This document shows positions 10,165-22,500 of a DNA stretch of 64,000 bases, one piece after another (the stretch's first letter is position 1; each line of letters begins with the position of its first letter). Under the pieces are notes generated by a model. That model had not been told where the DNA came from, made no database searches, and saw only the letters and a program-made list of their open reading frames with translations. Source of the stretch: Nemertoderma westbladi. Lineage: Eukaryota; Xenacoelomorpha; Nemertodermatida; Nemertodermatidae. The stretch spans positions 1 to 64,000 of the forward strand of contig JAUCBJ010008176.1 in assembly GCA_032718475.1 (NCBI GenBank), read 5' to 3'. A program made the translations under genes and the position numbers.

Positions 10165-11235
10165 AGACGTTTTATTCACGAGGCGTTAAAGTCTATACAA
10201 ATCAATCCAGGTTTCAGCCAATCACAAAGGAGATGACGTAGGCCTAACCGAATGTGGATTGATTTGTATGGGCTTTAATGACCACCCACGTTCTGTTAGA
10301 ATCTATACATTTCAATTTTTTTACTTATAATTTAAATTATAAGTTCAAGTCAACTGTATAGGCTATATGAAAGGATATGAAAAATCTTTGCTAGACACTC
10401 TCATACTTGTTCTACATTATTATAATTATAGGTACATATGTTATGCTTATAGTAAATTAACAGGTTAATCATACAGTAGCAAACCATTATCTGAAAGCCG
10501 CAGAACATTTAATCATACGTACAGTATAAAATGTACAGTCAGATACAGTTAGTTAATGCGTAATCATGATCGCGGCCCGGTCCAATTACAACCGGCTGCA
10601 ATCGATTGAGATTTGCAGACATACTATTTTGTTCCATGTTATTCGGTCTTAGGTATTTCTTCTTTTTTCTAATTTGTTTTTTTCGCGTTGTGTACAATTG
10701 CCGTCGGATTGAGGAAATTCGGCGGTTCTGGGTGATAATTCGTTTATTATTAGGCGACTTTGTGAGTAGTGGTAATCGATGTGTTAAGGATTTTATAATG
10801 TTGTCAATGGCATTGTGAGCCATTAATTTATTGCTGTGCGTAATTTGCGGGTTGTGCAATAAAGCATTCAGTTTGTTCAGACGAGGCAGGGGGTACCCTA
10901 CCTCCTTAGACGTAGACATATGGCGGAGGTAGCCTCCCAGAACGGGTAGGGATTCCAGAATCTTCTTAGACCATCTTCCATCTAAGACCAGAAATTTAAG
11001 ACCGTTCTAAGACCATCTAACTTACTTTAGTACTATTATGGGAAATAGTAGTGGGAAAGCAGTATTTAAATGAAAATAATTGAAATGTATAGATTCTAAC
11101 AGAACGTGGGTGGTCATTAAAGTCAATACAAATCAATCCACATTCATTTGTAATAGGCCCTACGTCATCTCCTTTGTGATTGGCTGAAACCTGGATTGAT
11201 TTGTATAGACTTTAACGCATTGTGTTTTATTCTAC
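10165..11235. mobile_element. ~1.07-kb element with ~145-bp terminal inverted repeats
   Basis: 10180-10315 and 11085-11225 are reverse complements with few mismatches. Landmarks are GCGTTAAAGTCTATACAAAT at the outer left and ATTTGTATAGACTTTAACGC at the outer right, with AATGTATAGATTCTAACAGA at the inner edge of the right arm. TTTTATTC lies outside both ends. The ~770-bp interior contains one notable ORF on the minus strand (next entry). The structure fits a TIR DNA element. The superfamily is not identified. Confidence 0.65.
10539..10919 (-). CDS. Uncharacterised basic 126-residue ORF inside TIR element
   Basis: The ORF is an ATG-to-stop reading frame lying wholly within the interior of the TIR-flanked element. 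The predicted protein is strongly basic, with a cluster near residues 75-92 (RRQLYTTRKKQIRKKKKYLR). Upstream of that it has amphipathic-looking segments (LNKLNALLHN, NIIKSLTHRLP). There is no signal peptide, no membrane segment and no catalytic motif that I recognise. It could be a fragment of a larger element-encoded protein, a small nucleic-acid-binding protein, or a chance ORF. The only support for coding is its length in AT-rich DNA and its position, so confidence is low. Confidence 0.25.
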   Translation of the reverse strand: MSTSKEVGYPLPRLNKLNALLHNPQITHSNKLMAHNAIDNIIKSLTHRLPLLTKSPNNKRIITQNRRISSIRRQLYTTRKKQIRKKKKYLRPNNMEQNSMSANLNRLQPVVIGPGRDHDYALTNCI

Positions 11236-11815
11236 CTCAGTAGTCTGACAGTGTATTTGGAGTGTATTGCAATTAGGTCTGTAGGTACCGAGTTCAATCA
11301 CTCTTTCCGGTTAATTTTGTTGTTGTAAGAAATGGGGGACCAAATCCGCTAGCAGATTTGGTCCTAGGGAGACAAAATCTGCTAGCCGAATTAGTCCGGG
11401 GGGACTAATAAATCCGCTGCGCCATTCTTCTGGTACTGAATCCGCTGTTACACCGGTACAATGCACATGTATCTATGTTATTTAAGTTAATTTTATATAA
11501 TGATTTGGTTATACTAGGCCTACTGTCTGACTGTCCTTTACGGTGTTGATTGGCTGATTGGTGTTACAAGAAAATAAGTTTCTTTTTGTTTGGTCTCTCA
11601 AATTCAAGCGGGTCCTGGGGTCCCAGTCCCATTCGTCTAGAATGATATATTTTTCTGGGAGTTCATCAGTTATTTTATGTTCCATAGAGTCATTATGTTC
11701 CATAGTAAAGTACCTAGTACTGTAGTGTAGTCTGTAGTAGGCTACACAGTCAGGCAGTAGGTGTCACCGTCACGTCAGCACGTGACTTGCAGTACTACCT
11801 AACTGCAGAACTGCG

Positions 11816-13048
11816 ATGGAGGCGGAAGACAAAATTGACGAGGATGACAATATTGTCACCAATGGAACAGATGGAGCCCTGGAAGTTATAGATTTAAGTG
11901 AAATTGAAGATCAATCTCTTGCTTCTGAGATTTTAGAAACATTAGAAGATAATATTGAAGACGGCGACCAAGCAAACGATGAATGCAATGGGGAAGTCGA
12001 TGATTCTGTACTGACATTCAGTCAGCATATAGATTCGGTATTTTGCGTTCGTCTCGACCCCGTCAGCCAATCGTTATGTTTGTCCGGTGGACAGGATGAC
12101 TTCGCTTACGCGTGGCGAGTTGAAACTGGCGAGGTTGTATTCCGTTGCAATGGACACAAGGATTCCGTAACGCAGGTTGACTTCAGTCCGGATTCGAAAT
12201 ATGCAGCTACTGGCGACTTGGGCGGCTCCGTTAAGGTTTGGAATGTCCCCGACGGCCAACTCGTGTGGGAGTTCCAACTGTGCGGCGACTTGGAGTGGCT
12301 GCGGTGGCATTCCCGCTCCCACGCGCTCATCGCCGCCACAGCCACCGGACGAGTCTGGCTGTTTAACATCCCGTCGGGAGCGTGTAAAGTAATGGAGGGC
12401 AACGGGGTCGGGTGCGGCGTCGCTCGGTTGCTAGGCGACGGTCTACGCTTATTGGCGGGGTATATGGACGGGAGCTGCCGACTCTGGAACCTAAAGACTG
12501 GCGGTTGTCTGGCGAATCTATCTCTCGTTGACAAATCGGATTCGGTTGGAATGGACACAGATTCCGACCCCGATAACTCCCGAAGCGTTACGGCCGTTGC
12601 CGCGCAATCAGACACGTCTCTTGTTGCTATGGGTACAGCGAACGGGACAGTCTCATTGATTGTAACCCATGACGACGTTAAATTGGTTGACTCGTTCTCG
12701 GTTGGTGCGGGAGACAGTGTTGAGTGTCTGGAGTTCTCTCGATTGCACCCTTTCCTCGCGGTTGGAACACTGAGTGGAAACGTCGCAGTCTGGGACTCAT
12801 CGACCAATCAGCTTCGATATACGATAGCCACCCAATCGGGTGTAGTTGCAGTCTCCTGGTTGCCTAGCGACCGATTACTCACGGCGTCCCTGGACGGTGA
12901 CCTCCGGCTATGGGACGGTCGATCTGGAGTCTACCAGCGCTCCTACCGTGGTCACACAGACTCTATACTCGCTATGAACGTGTCTCACACTGGTGACGTC
13001 ATAGTAACTGCTGGTGATGATTCCAAATTAAAAGTGTTTAAAATTTAA
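11816..13048 (+). CDS. AAMP: AAMP orthologue (angio-associated migratory cell protein), WD40 repeat
   Basis: A single uninterrupted frame encodes 410 residues (human AAMP is 434). Residues 1-65 are acidic, as in AAMP. WD40 repeats fill about 68-410. Family-specific landmarks line up with the vertebrate protein: a VFCVRLDP start of the first blade (75-82), a GG-DD-A-WR segment (91-101), NGHKDSVTQ (112-120), ATGDLGGSVKVW (111-122 region onward), GDLEWLRWH (157-165), GYMDGS (215-220), and a final blade YRGHTDSIL (387-395) with a TAGDDSKLKVF end. The start is the first in-frame ATG with G at -3 and +4. AAMP is a cytoplasmic WD40 protein linked to cell migration and, in some work, to RhoA signalling and ribosome biogenesis; these roles come from the family. 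The gene has no introns here although vertebrate AAMP has many. GC content is higher than in the flanks and the frame is intact, so it looks functional. Confidence 0.93.
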   Translation: MEAEDKIDEDDNIVTNGTDGALEVIDLSEIEDQSLASEILETLEDNIEDGDQANDECNGEVDDSVLTFSQHIDSVFCVRLDPVSQSLCLSGGQDDFAYAWRVETGEVVFRCNGHKDSVTQVDFSPDSKYAATGDLGGSVKVWNVPDGQLVWEFQLCGDLEWLRWHSRSHALIAATATGRVWLFNIPSGACKVMEGNGVGCGVARLLGDGLRLLAGYMDGSCRLWNLKTGGCLANLSLVDKSDSVGMDTDSDPDNSRSVTAVAAQSDTSLVAMGTANGTVSLIVTHDDVKLVDSFSVGAGDSVECLEFSRLHPFLAVGTLSGNVAVWDSSTNQLRYTIATQSGVVAVSWLPSDRLLTASLDGDLRLWDGRSGVYQRSYRGHTDSILAMNVSHTGDVIVTAGDDSKLKVFKI

Positions 13049-14255
13049 GTTAAGTGTAGTTTCGCCGATGGTCTTTACCAGCGGTATTTGTTGCGGTTTG
13101 TATTGTGCTAGGGATCTTTATTTCTATGCTGACCTGAAGCAGGGAATTAATCGTTAATGGCGTTCGTGTTGTAGTTCCTGATGAATGCGTACATTAGCTT
13201 GGCGGTTCACTATTGCAGTTGATCTCAACTTTCAGGCGTTTTTTGCAGTTTTCGCCATGGCGGTTTTCTAGTTTTGATTTTGTTAACTGAAAGACATCTG
13301 TCGCGTTTTAACTTCAATGTAACAACTTGTACCGGAGTCATTAGCTGTTTGACATCATCGAACAATTAATAGATCACGTAATGATACTAACATTTTGTTA
13401 TTATATAGGTTTTTAAAATCAAGAAAATTATTACCTTCTAAATATGAAAATAATAAAAAATATGAAAGCGCAAGTACATAAAGACGTTATACTAAATATA
13501 GCGCTACGTTTCTCGACCTACACGTATGATACTAACTGGATTTGAGGAATTCTAGTTACATGTCTAGCTGCATGGCCTGTACTAAAGGACGCCTTGGTGT
13601 AATGTCAAGCAGTACATCATTAATATATCGTATCTACAGTATAGGGCCTCTGTCCTCAATCAATCCAGGCTAAGAAAGAACTCAGGCTAATTGAAATGTA
13701 AAGGCTTAGGTTTCGTATATATGAGACGATTGTACAAGTACATTATATTGGTTGCTCCGATGTTTTTATTAGGCTAACTGAGAATGTATTAGGTATAAAT
13801 AATTCGTGTTCTTTATTTTATTTATCTCATACAGAAAGACCCCTCCGCAGAATAAACTGCTCTTTTGGGCCGTTTCCCAGGTTGCGGGTATGGGTAACAT
13901 TTCACTCATCGCAGTAATTGTGATTATGATTTGTGTGCCTCGGCGAATTTGTATTACATTCGATGGGAGGCAGTTTTCTGGTTGATGCAAGTCATTCTTG
14001 GTTTGCATCTTCCAATCCCATCTGTTTCTTGGAGTCTGTGTAAGACAGGTTCGTTTAAAGCCATCTTGATGGCGTTCTAGTACTATTCAATGCTAATTGT
14101 CTACAAGCACCAACCCATAGCTACGCAAGTAGCAGTGTCTGGGTCTGCTACTGTAGTACTGTAAAGTCGTTCTTATGGTTACATAATATTCAAAAGATTA
14201 AATAATAACAATTTGGATGTGTAATTCAAAATTGTGACACAAACATTATATTGTT
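13049..14255. other. AAMP 3' flank; no further gene seen
   Basis: This AT-rich stretch has a candidate AATAAA polyadenylation signal at about 13452. A 79-codon minus-strand ORF at 13769-14008 is not similar to anything that I recognise and is not called. No repeat array starts before about 14262. Confidence 0.4.
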
Positions 14256-14261
14256 TTGTGT

Positions 14262-15489
14262 GTCATATCATTGTCTCATAAATATAGGACCCAACGAACA
14301 TATCATTGTCTCATAAATATAGGTCCCTACGATGCTACGAACATTTCATTGTCTCATAAATATAGGACCCTACGAACATATCTTTGTCTCATAAATATAG
14401 GACCCTACGAACATATCATTGTCTCATAAATATAGGACCCTACGAACATATCATTGTCTCATAAATATAGGACCCTACGAACATATCATTGTCTCATAAA
14501 TATAGGACCCTACGAACATATCATTGTCTCATAAATATAGGACCCTACGAACATATCTTTGTCTCATAAATATAGGACCCTACGAACATATCATTGTCTC
14601 ATAAATATAGGACCCTACGAACATATCATTGTCTCATAAATATAGGACCCTACGAACATATCATTGTCTCATAAATATAGGACCCTACGAACATATCATT
14701 GTCTCATAAATATAGGACCCTACGAACATATCATTGTCTCATAACTATAGGACCCTACGAACATATCATTGTCTCATAAATATAGGACCCTACGAACATA
14801 TCATTGTCTCATAAGTATAGGACCCTACGAACATATCATTGTCTCATAAGTATAGGACCCTACGAACATATCATTGTCTCATAAGTATAGGACCCTACGA
14901 ACATATCATTGTCTCATAAATATAGGACCCTACGAACATATCATTGTCTCATAAATATAGGACCCTACGAACATATCATTGTCTCATAAATATAGGTCCC
15001 TACGAACATATCATTGTCTCATAAATATAGGTCCCTACGAACATATCTTTGTCTCATAAATATAGGACCCTACGAACATATCATTGTCTCATAAATATAG
15101 GACCCTACGAATTAAGGTCCCCATATCATTGTCTCATAAATATAGGACCCTACGAACATATCATTGTCTCATAAATATAGGACCCTACGAACATATCATT
15201 GTCTCATAAATATAGGACCCTACGAACATATCATTGTCTCATAAATATAGGACCCTACGAACATATCATTGTCTCATAAATATAGGACCCTACGAACATA
15301 TCATTGTCTCATAAATATAGGACCCTACGAACATATCATTGTCTCATAAATATAGGACCCTACGAATTAAGGTCCCCATATCATTGTCTCATAAATATAG
15401 GACCCTACGAACATATCATTGTCTCATAAATATAGGACCCTACGAACATATCATTGTCTCATAAATATAGGACCCTACGAACATATCAT
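14262..15489. repeat. Minisatellite, 35-bp unit, ~35 copies
   Basis: The unit is CATATCATTGTCTCATAAAT followed by ATAGGACCCTACGAA. The period is exactly 35 bp with very few substitutions (GGTCCC/GGACCC, CTTTG/CATTG, AAATA/AAGTA). Two units near 15110 and 15365 carry a GAATTAAGGTCCCC variant in the same relative position 250 bp apart. That indicates expansion of multi-unit blocks. Confidence 0.95.
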
Positions 15490-16225
15490 GTAGGCCTACC
15501 CAGAACATGACCACAAGGGATGTAGGCCTACCAAGAACGTGACCTCAAGTGACGTAGACCTACCCAGAACGTGACCACGGATGAAGGCCTACCCAGAACG
15601 TGACCACGGATGTAGGCCTACCCAGAACGTGACCACAAGGGATGTAGGCCTACCCAGAACGTGACCACAAGGGATGTAGTCCTACCCAGAACGTGACCAC
15701 GGATGAAGGCCTACCCAGAACGTGACCACGGATGTAGGCCTACCCAGAACGTGACCACAAGGGATGTAGGCCTACCCAGAACGTGACCACAAGGGATGTA
15801 GTCCTACCCAGAACGTGACCACGGATGAAGGCCTACCCAGAACGTGACCACGGATGTAGGCCTACCCAGAAAGTGACCACAAGGGATGTAGTCCTACCCC
15901 GAACGTGACCACAAGGGATGTAGGCCTACCCAGAACGTGACCACAAGGGACGTAGGCCTACCCAGAACGTGACCACAAGGGATGTAGTCCTACCCAGAAC
16001 GTGACCACGGATGAAGGCCTACCCAGAACGTGACCACGGATGTAGGCCTACCCAGAACGTGACCACAAGGGATGTAGGCCTACCCAGAACGTGACCACAA
16101 GGGATGTAGTCCTACCCAGAACGTGACCACGGATGAAGGCCTACCCAGAACGTGACCACGGATGTAGGCCTGCCCAGAAAGTGACCACAAGGGATGTAGG
16201 CCTACCCAGAACGTGACCACAAAAC
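15490..16225. repeat. Minisatellite, 29/32-bp units in a 122-bp higher-order repeat
   Basis: The unit is GATGTAGGCCTACCCAGAAC followed by GTGACCACAAG. A short variant lacks AAG before GGATG. A block of two short and two long units recurs with a 122-bp period (the GGATGAAGG variant at 15579, 15701 and 15823, and again from 16009). It abuts the 35-bp array without a spacer. Confidence 0.95.
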
Positions 16226-16234
16226 ACCATTTTC

Positions 16235-17190
16235 AACCTGCCTCTGAAAGGATATTAATTATTTTCTAGTTTAAGATTTAAATAATTATACTTAAAAATT
16301 ATACAACTACTCCCCATACCACATTCCATTATAGTTTTTAATTATAGTTCAAGAGATTTGCTTTAAGAAATGTGTTTTAAATTGATCTAATCGTAATTAA
16401 CTTATTAAAATGCCCCGTCTTCAGCTATAGCTCCCTCCTTCGTTGGCATGCCTAGCCTAGCTTGGAAGGGGAACCAGTCCAACCACACCTCACCTCTACT
16501 CAAAGGCAGCATTGTAATAAGCCAGACTAATAAGCCAGCTTGGTCATTGTGTTTAGCTTACAAAGTTATTGGCCGAGTACTTAATCGTCATTCTTCAGAA
16601 TAATTAGCTAAATAATTTCGTTGAGGTGTTGACATGATAAATTAATATTCAGTATCAATACTATCGGCATAAGGTAAGTTTTATATTTCTTACAAGTTGG
16701 GTCGCCTCCTCGCCTAAAATATTTAATATATTACTTTATGAGTTTAACATGTTACCAATAACATGAGTTTATTGATTTCTTTGTAGGTTAAGTAAATTAA
16801 ATAATATGCGATCTTTAATTATTTTTGGTAGAAATTTGTGCTGTTTGTATATTTGTGAATCGCTTCCAGTTTTATTTTGTGTTATATTAAAAATAAATAT
16901 AACATATTACTTTTAAAACACAAATTTTATGTTAATACCTCTGCCTTTCATCAATCCTGTGTGCGCCTTTGGGTTAGGGGTGGTGCAGATTGAGAGGGAG
17001 GTTAAGAGGGGGGGTGTGTGGGGGTTGGGGGTTGGGCTTTTCCCGTTCTTTGATTTACTGGTGTTTGGTTAAATTTTTTAGATACCGAGTTTGTGATACA
17101 GTAGAATCGCTCAATATTAATCTGTATCTCATAACTGAACCTCGTGCTGCGCGAAGGCCCTACGAACGTGTCTGCCTGTTATCATCAAAA
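16235..17190. repeat. Dispersed repeat, copy A (inverted partner at 50990-51575)
   Basis: 16260-16650 and 17055-17190 are the reverse complement of 51575-51180 and 51160-51035, with moderate divergence. Landmarks are AATGCCCCGTCTTCAGCTAT, CTCACCTCTACTCAAAGGCA, GTGTTTAGCTTACAAA and GTGCTGCGCGAAGGCC. Copy A has ~380 bp (about 16655-17035) that copy B lacks, which is either an insertion here or a deletion there. It contains no coding capacity that I recognise. Confidence 0.7.
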
Positions 17191-19479
17191 ACACGTAATG
17201 AATGACTTTCAAGAGCAATGTGGTCCATGCAGCCCAGTCCGGCATACAGTCCAGTATGACGGCTAATTCAAAAGTTTTATCACTCCCTGCAGCGTAATTC
17301 GTTGTTAAAAGAAATTACTTTTCTGGTATATACATATAAAATAAGTTTTAATTCCATTAACCATCTCTAAATATCGAATAGCACGTATCAACCAAATTCA
17401 ATGCGGACACTCGCGGCACGAAAGTCTTACCTTTTATAGTACCAGCGAGTACGAATGTCTACAACTCCCTAAAACTCTACAGGGTTACGTAATGAAATAC
17501 TATAGGTAAACAGTGGACAACAAACAGTCATAATTTTTGAGGAATTTACGTAATATAACAAGCTATACCTAACACGAGAGTTACTACGGCTAATATAAAT
17601 AAATATACATATGTATTATATACATGTTTTACTACGTAAACAAAAATACATTATAACAAGAAATCCTCTACCAAAACCCACAGGACAAATAAAAGGTAAG
17701 TACGTGATTCACAATCACAACCAAGCATCACACAAAAAAAGCATTAAAAACAGGCCGTCATGTTAATAATAGAAACGATAGCACATCGGATAGTGATAGT
17801 AATTACATTCTGCGCCCTGCGCAATAAATGGTAGTTCGTTAAATTGTCATGTGTTGTCATGGAGATTATTTTGTACAAATGGGGAACTCATATTTACATC
17901 AAAGGATTATAATTCAATTTCTATAAAATAATAATATGGTTGATGGGGGGGGGGGGCGCAATATTAATTGCTGCAGATGCCATCAGGGCCAATAGTGTTA
18001 ATTATAAATTTAAGAAACAGGAACCATAACGAAGGACGAAAACCGCAGGTTATAGTTTCATTTTGGGCAAAACCCATCGGGTATTTGAATCGATTTTATT
18101 CAATTTTGCTGCGAAGTCGCCCCAATTTCCTATTTAACCAACACGTAGAATCCTGATAATAATGGTTAAAACATTAATGAAAAAGGAAAGGGAATCAAAA
18201 TCACAGTTACAGGAAAAGTTTGAGGGCATCCATAAACGAAATCCTTTGTGGCCATGTCCGTGACATGGTAGTAGATCCACTGGGAATATAATATTAACAT
18301 TACAGTAATATATTGCGCGTTGATTTTAGTGTTTGACATTCAAAGTGGAGGATATTTAAAAAAAATCCTTCGATAATTGAACAGTGGGATCGGAGATCTT
18401 CGATGGATACTCTCTAACTATAACAATGAACGGTGTAAAATGTGGGTTATTAGGTTTCCTCAACAACAATTAGGACATAAACATGATAGTTAATAACATT
18501 ATTCAGGGAGATCCAGGAAGGTTACATTTAATATTTTGCCCAAAAATACTATAGTTACAAACATTCTACAGAAAACGAAGATTATATAAAATAGAAGACC
18601 CCAGATATGAAAGTAAATATAAAGGAACCTAACCACCAAGCAGATGTGTTATAATGTGAAGGTCTAGGGTATAGAGACAAACTCAACTGTTTGTGGGTAT
18701 GGTCATATAAATGCCACAACTTTCTGAAAACTTTTATCTGCCGATAATGCGTAAATAATAATATTTAACAGGTTATTATAAAATTCAACAACATGGACTA
18801 TCTCGGGAAAAGCTACCAAAGGCCTGACTATCATCTGTAATATACATACTCAGAACTATTACTATAGCAACGCGAATAAGCACCAATAGTCTCTTGAAAG
18901 TGTCAAAATATTGTAAGTGGTGGTCACCTTATAGAAGAGGCAGTTAAATTGGCTAAAAAACATCAAGATTACAATCGGACTTAAAAAAAACACATCAAAT
19001 TAGCTGACCCAACATCAGTTAGTAGACACCTTTTATAACAATTAAAATAAAATTATACTTAATGGCACATTTTTACTCTGAGCATTTTTGAACCCTACAC
19101 AATACTAATGGTAACCTTAGAGACGAAACGTCACACTTCAAACTCATGTAAATGTAAGTTGAAACTTATCAGCACAAATATAAATATAACAAATATCAAT
19201 AATCTATTTTTCTACATGTCTAAACATCCCGCATTCTGCTTCAGCGTAACTTATTCTACAATAAAAACAAATACTAGTAAAAGCACCTTCAATGCTGTCC
19301 GTATAAAATCTAACCCATACTGAAAAAAGTAGAGTGTAATATAAAGAGTATCAACTGTCTGGTAAAGTACCTCACGCCAATGATACTGCGAGTCGACTAT
19401 ATTCGAATACATATTTAGTTCGAACCAGAGTTACTTGCATGTCCGACGTTATAAATGTCCGAAGTTTTTATGTCCGACG
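17191..19479. other. Intergenic / possible CREBRF 3' UTR region
   Basis: AT-rich sequence with a G run near 17945 and no convincing ORF on either strand. The part next to 19480 should be the 3' UTR of the minus-strand CREBRF gene. No polyadenylation site could be fixed with confidence. Confidence 0.4.
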
Positions 19480-19577
19480 TTATATCTGCAGACTAAGTCC
19501 GGCTTTAGCCTTCCCTTTCATTGTGGCACTTAGAACGCTGTTGATGTAAGCTTCGGTATTTCCTGCGATATGTCTCC
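19480..19577 (-). CDS. CREBRF: CREBRF coding exon 7 (C-terminus)
   Basis: The acceptor is TTCTTGTAG|GGAGAC. The peptide HIAGNTEAYINSVLSATMKG aligns with the vertebrate LPVAGQTSEFVNQVLEKT segment, and the C-terminal KAGLSLQI with GLVGLRIPTSKV. It ends at TAA (19480-19482). Confidence 0.9.
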
Positions 19578-22500
19578 CTACAAGAAATAGAAGAAACAAA
19601 ACATTTCAGAAAGGGGAAGAATAAATTACTACTAAATAAACCTACTCGTAATTTTCCAACCCGTTAACATCTCGTCGTGTTTCTGCACTATGCTGACTGC
19701 AAACAAAAATGGCAATAGCCTCTTCTTTCTGAATAGTCATACCGCCGCATTTTTTCCAACAAAGGCGCCATGGAAAAAAATTCCTTAGGGTTGCTTCCAC
19801 TTTTCGTATTCCACGTTAACCATATTTTACTTTACATCACTACTCTGTTACTCCATGGCTGCGGACGAGCGATCTCTTCCACTAGATAGGCGCGACACTT
19901 AAGCAGATACCCTAACTACATTAGTGGTCCTGACCCGGAATCGATGCGGGGATCTCACAGCTGGAGCCGTAACCGGTACCGGTAATAAAACATACATAAC
20001 TTTATTGTTCCACTCTAAGAACAAAGTGACTATTTACAGTACTAATATCAAATCTATATTGTCTCGTACTGCCGTATATTTACTATACTTATTATTTTGG
20101 TTATCAATAATAATTTAAGTTGGTTAGTATATTTATTATCTGACTACAGGAAATACCATATGGTGTGGCGATATTCCCAATGTTCTTTGACACCCAATAG
20201 GCTGGATAGCCGGAATGACATCTGTCAATGGGGTTAAACATACGAGAGTAAAAGTAATAGATCGATAAGGATACTGACTGACTCACCGTGCATTGCCGAT
20301 GTCATCATATTAGCTAATTTTGGTTCCAAGGCGTCTCTATGGCGGCCTTGCGATCCCTCCGTATTGCATCCTTGCCCCGGCATTGGCTTATCAGTCAATC
20401 TATGAATCACCTCGTGTCTAATAGATTTCAGTACTTCGTTCATTAACCCTGTAAATAAATTTGCAAATTCGAATTCCAAAAATTAAGTTGCTTTAAGGTT
20501 ACGTCAGTGGGGGGGGGGGGGGGGTTATTACGTGACGTCACGTTCACGTTTACCGATAGTGGGGGATGGGGGGACTTTAGACGGAATCAGTATTCATCGC
20601 CCTCCAGTAGAAAATTGACAGAAATAACAGCTGATTACTCCCAAAATTTAAACTGTAACCTGTGCTATTGACTTTCGTGTGTATTGGTTTGATTATCGAT
20701 ACAAGCCAATGCAACCTGTTCATTCCCCTTAATTAATAATTTAACATAGACGATTAATTCACCGATATGGGATTTGCGTCAGGTCCCCCACCCTACGTTT
20801 TGGCGCCCTTAAGTCACCACGCTTATAGAATTTCCCACCTAAATAAATATTTGTTACTAATTAGGCAGTAATAATTTTGTGACAATTTAAATAATATCTA
20901 TTACCGGTACTACAGTATCACTTGCTGTATACGATAGACTGGATAGTTTACTCTTTGGATGTAATCTCCATGGTTTTATACAATAAATAAGTTCTTAAGC
21001 TGATATAACGCAGTGTAAGCGTGTAACGCTTGCGATCGGAATATTATATTCAGACATTTGTCTTTATAGAAATGCAAACCAAATGCTGTTATATATAAAC
21101 CATGTTAGTTAGGCGCCATCAAGTCTGGTGGGATCAAGAATATTAATCAATAAACACTAGTTTCACAGCCAATATTATAGGCATAAAGTAATCAGGCAAG
21201 TAGTAATCTCCAGAGTACAACAGAAACACACATTGAGGAGTTTGATAGCTTTATTTCCGTGAAGTTCACTATAATTTATTGTTCAGTAAAATGTATCCCT
21301 TGCTTAAAGATAAAAGGGGCACGGTACATATACAAGGATATAAGGGGCAAGGTACATATACAAGGATATAAGGGGCCCGGTACATATACAAGGATATAAG
21401 GGGCACGGTACATATACAAGGATATAAGGGGCACGACGGTACATATACAAGGATATAAGGGGCACGGTACATAAGGATATAAACTTCAAACCCTAGCTAG
21501 AATGATTTCATTGAACTTATTGTATTTCAACTCACCAACCTACATATGGTTGATTTTATATAAACGCTCATTGAACTTATTGCATTTCAACTCACCCACC
21601 GACATAAGTTGATTTTATATAAACGCTCATTGAACTTATTGTATTTCAACTCACACACCTACATAAGTTGATTTTATATAAACGCTCATTGAACTTATTG
21701 CATTTCAACTCACCCACCTACATAAGTTGATTTTATATAAACGCTCATTGAACTTATTGTATTTCAACTCACCAACCTACATATGGTTGATTTTATATAA
21801 ACGCTCATTGAACTTATTGCATTTCAACTCACCCACCTACATATGGTTGATTTTATATAAACGCTCATTGAACTTATTGTATTTCAACTCACACACCTAC
21901 ATAAGTTGATTTTATATAAACGCTCATTGAACTTATTGTATTTCAACTCACCAACCTACATATGGTTGATTTTATATAAACGCTCATTGAACTTATTGCA
22001 TTTCAACTCACCCACCTACATATGGGTGATTTTATATAAACGCTCATTGAACTTATTGTATTTCAACTCACCAACCTACATATGGTTGATTTTATATAAA
22101 CGCTCATTGAACTTATTGTATTTCAACTCACCAACCTACATATGGTTGATTTTATATAAACACTCATTGAACTTATTGCATTTCAACTCACCCACCTACA
22201 TATGGTTGATTTTATATAAACGCTCATTGAACTTATTGCATTTCAACTCACCCACCTACATAAGTTGATTTTATATAAACGCTCATTGAACTTATTGTAT
22301 TTCAACTCACCAACCTACATATGGTTGATTTTATATAAACGCTCATTGAACTTATTGCATTTCAACTCACCCACCTACATAAGTTGATTTTATATAAACG
22401 CTCATTGAACTTATTGTATTTCAACTCACCAACCTACATATGGTTGATTTTATATAAACGCTCATTGAACTTATTGCATTTCAACTCACCCACCTACATA

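Noticed and set aside
12106-12807. 233-codon minus-strand ORF opposite AAMP
   Set aside because: It is an antisense shadow of the WD40 gene with no recognisable protein similarity.
13769-14008. 79-codon minus-strand ORF downstream of AAMP
   Set aside because: It has no recognisable domain, no splice context and no repeat partner, so I cannot support it as a gene.
14262-16225. CRISPR-like regular repeats
   Set aside because: The units are contiguous with no unique spacers, and the genome is eukaryotic. These are minisatellites.
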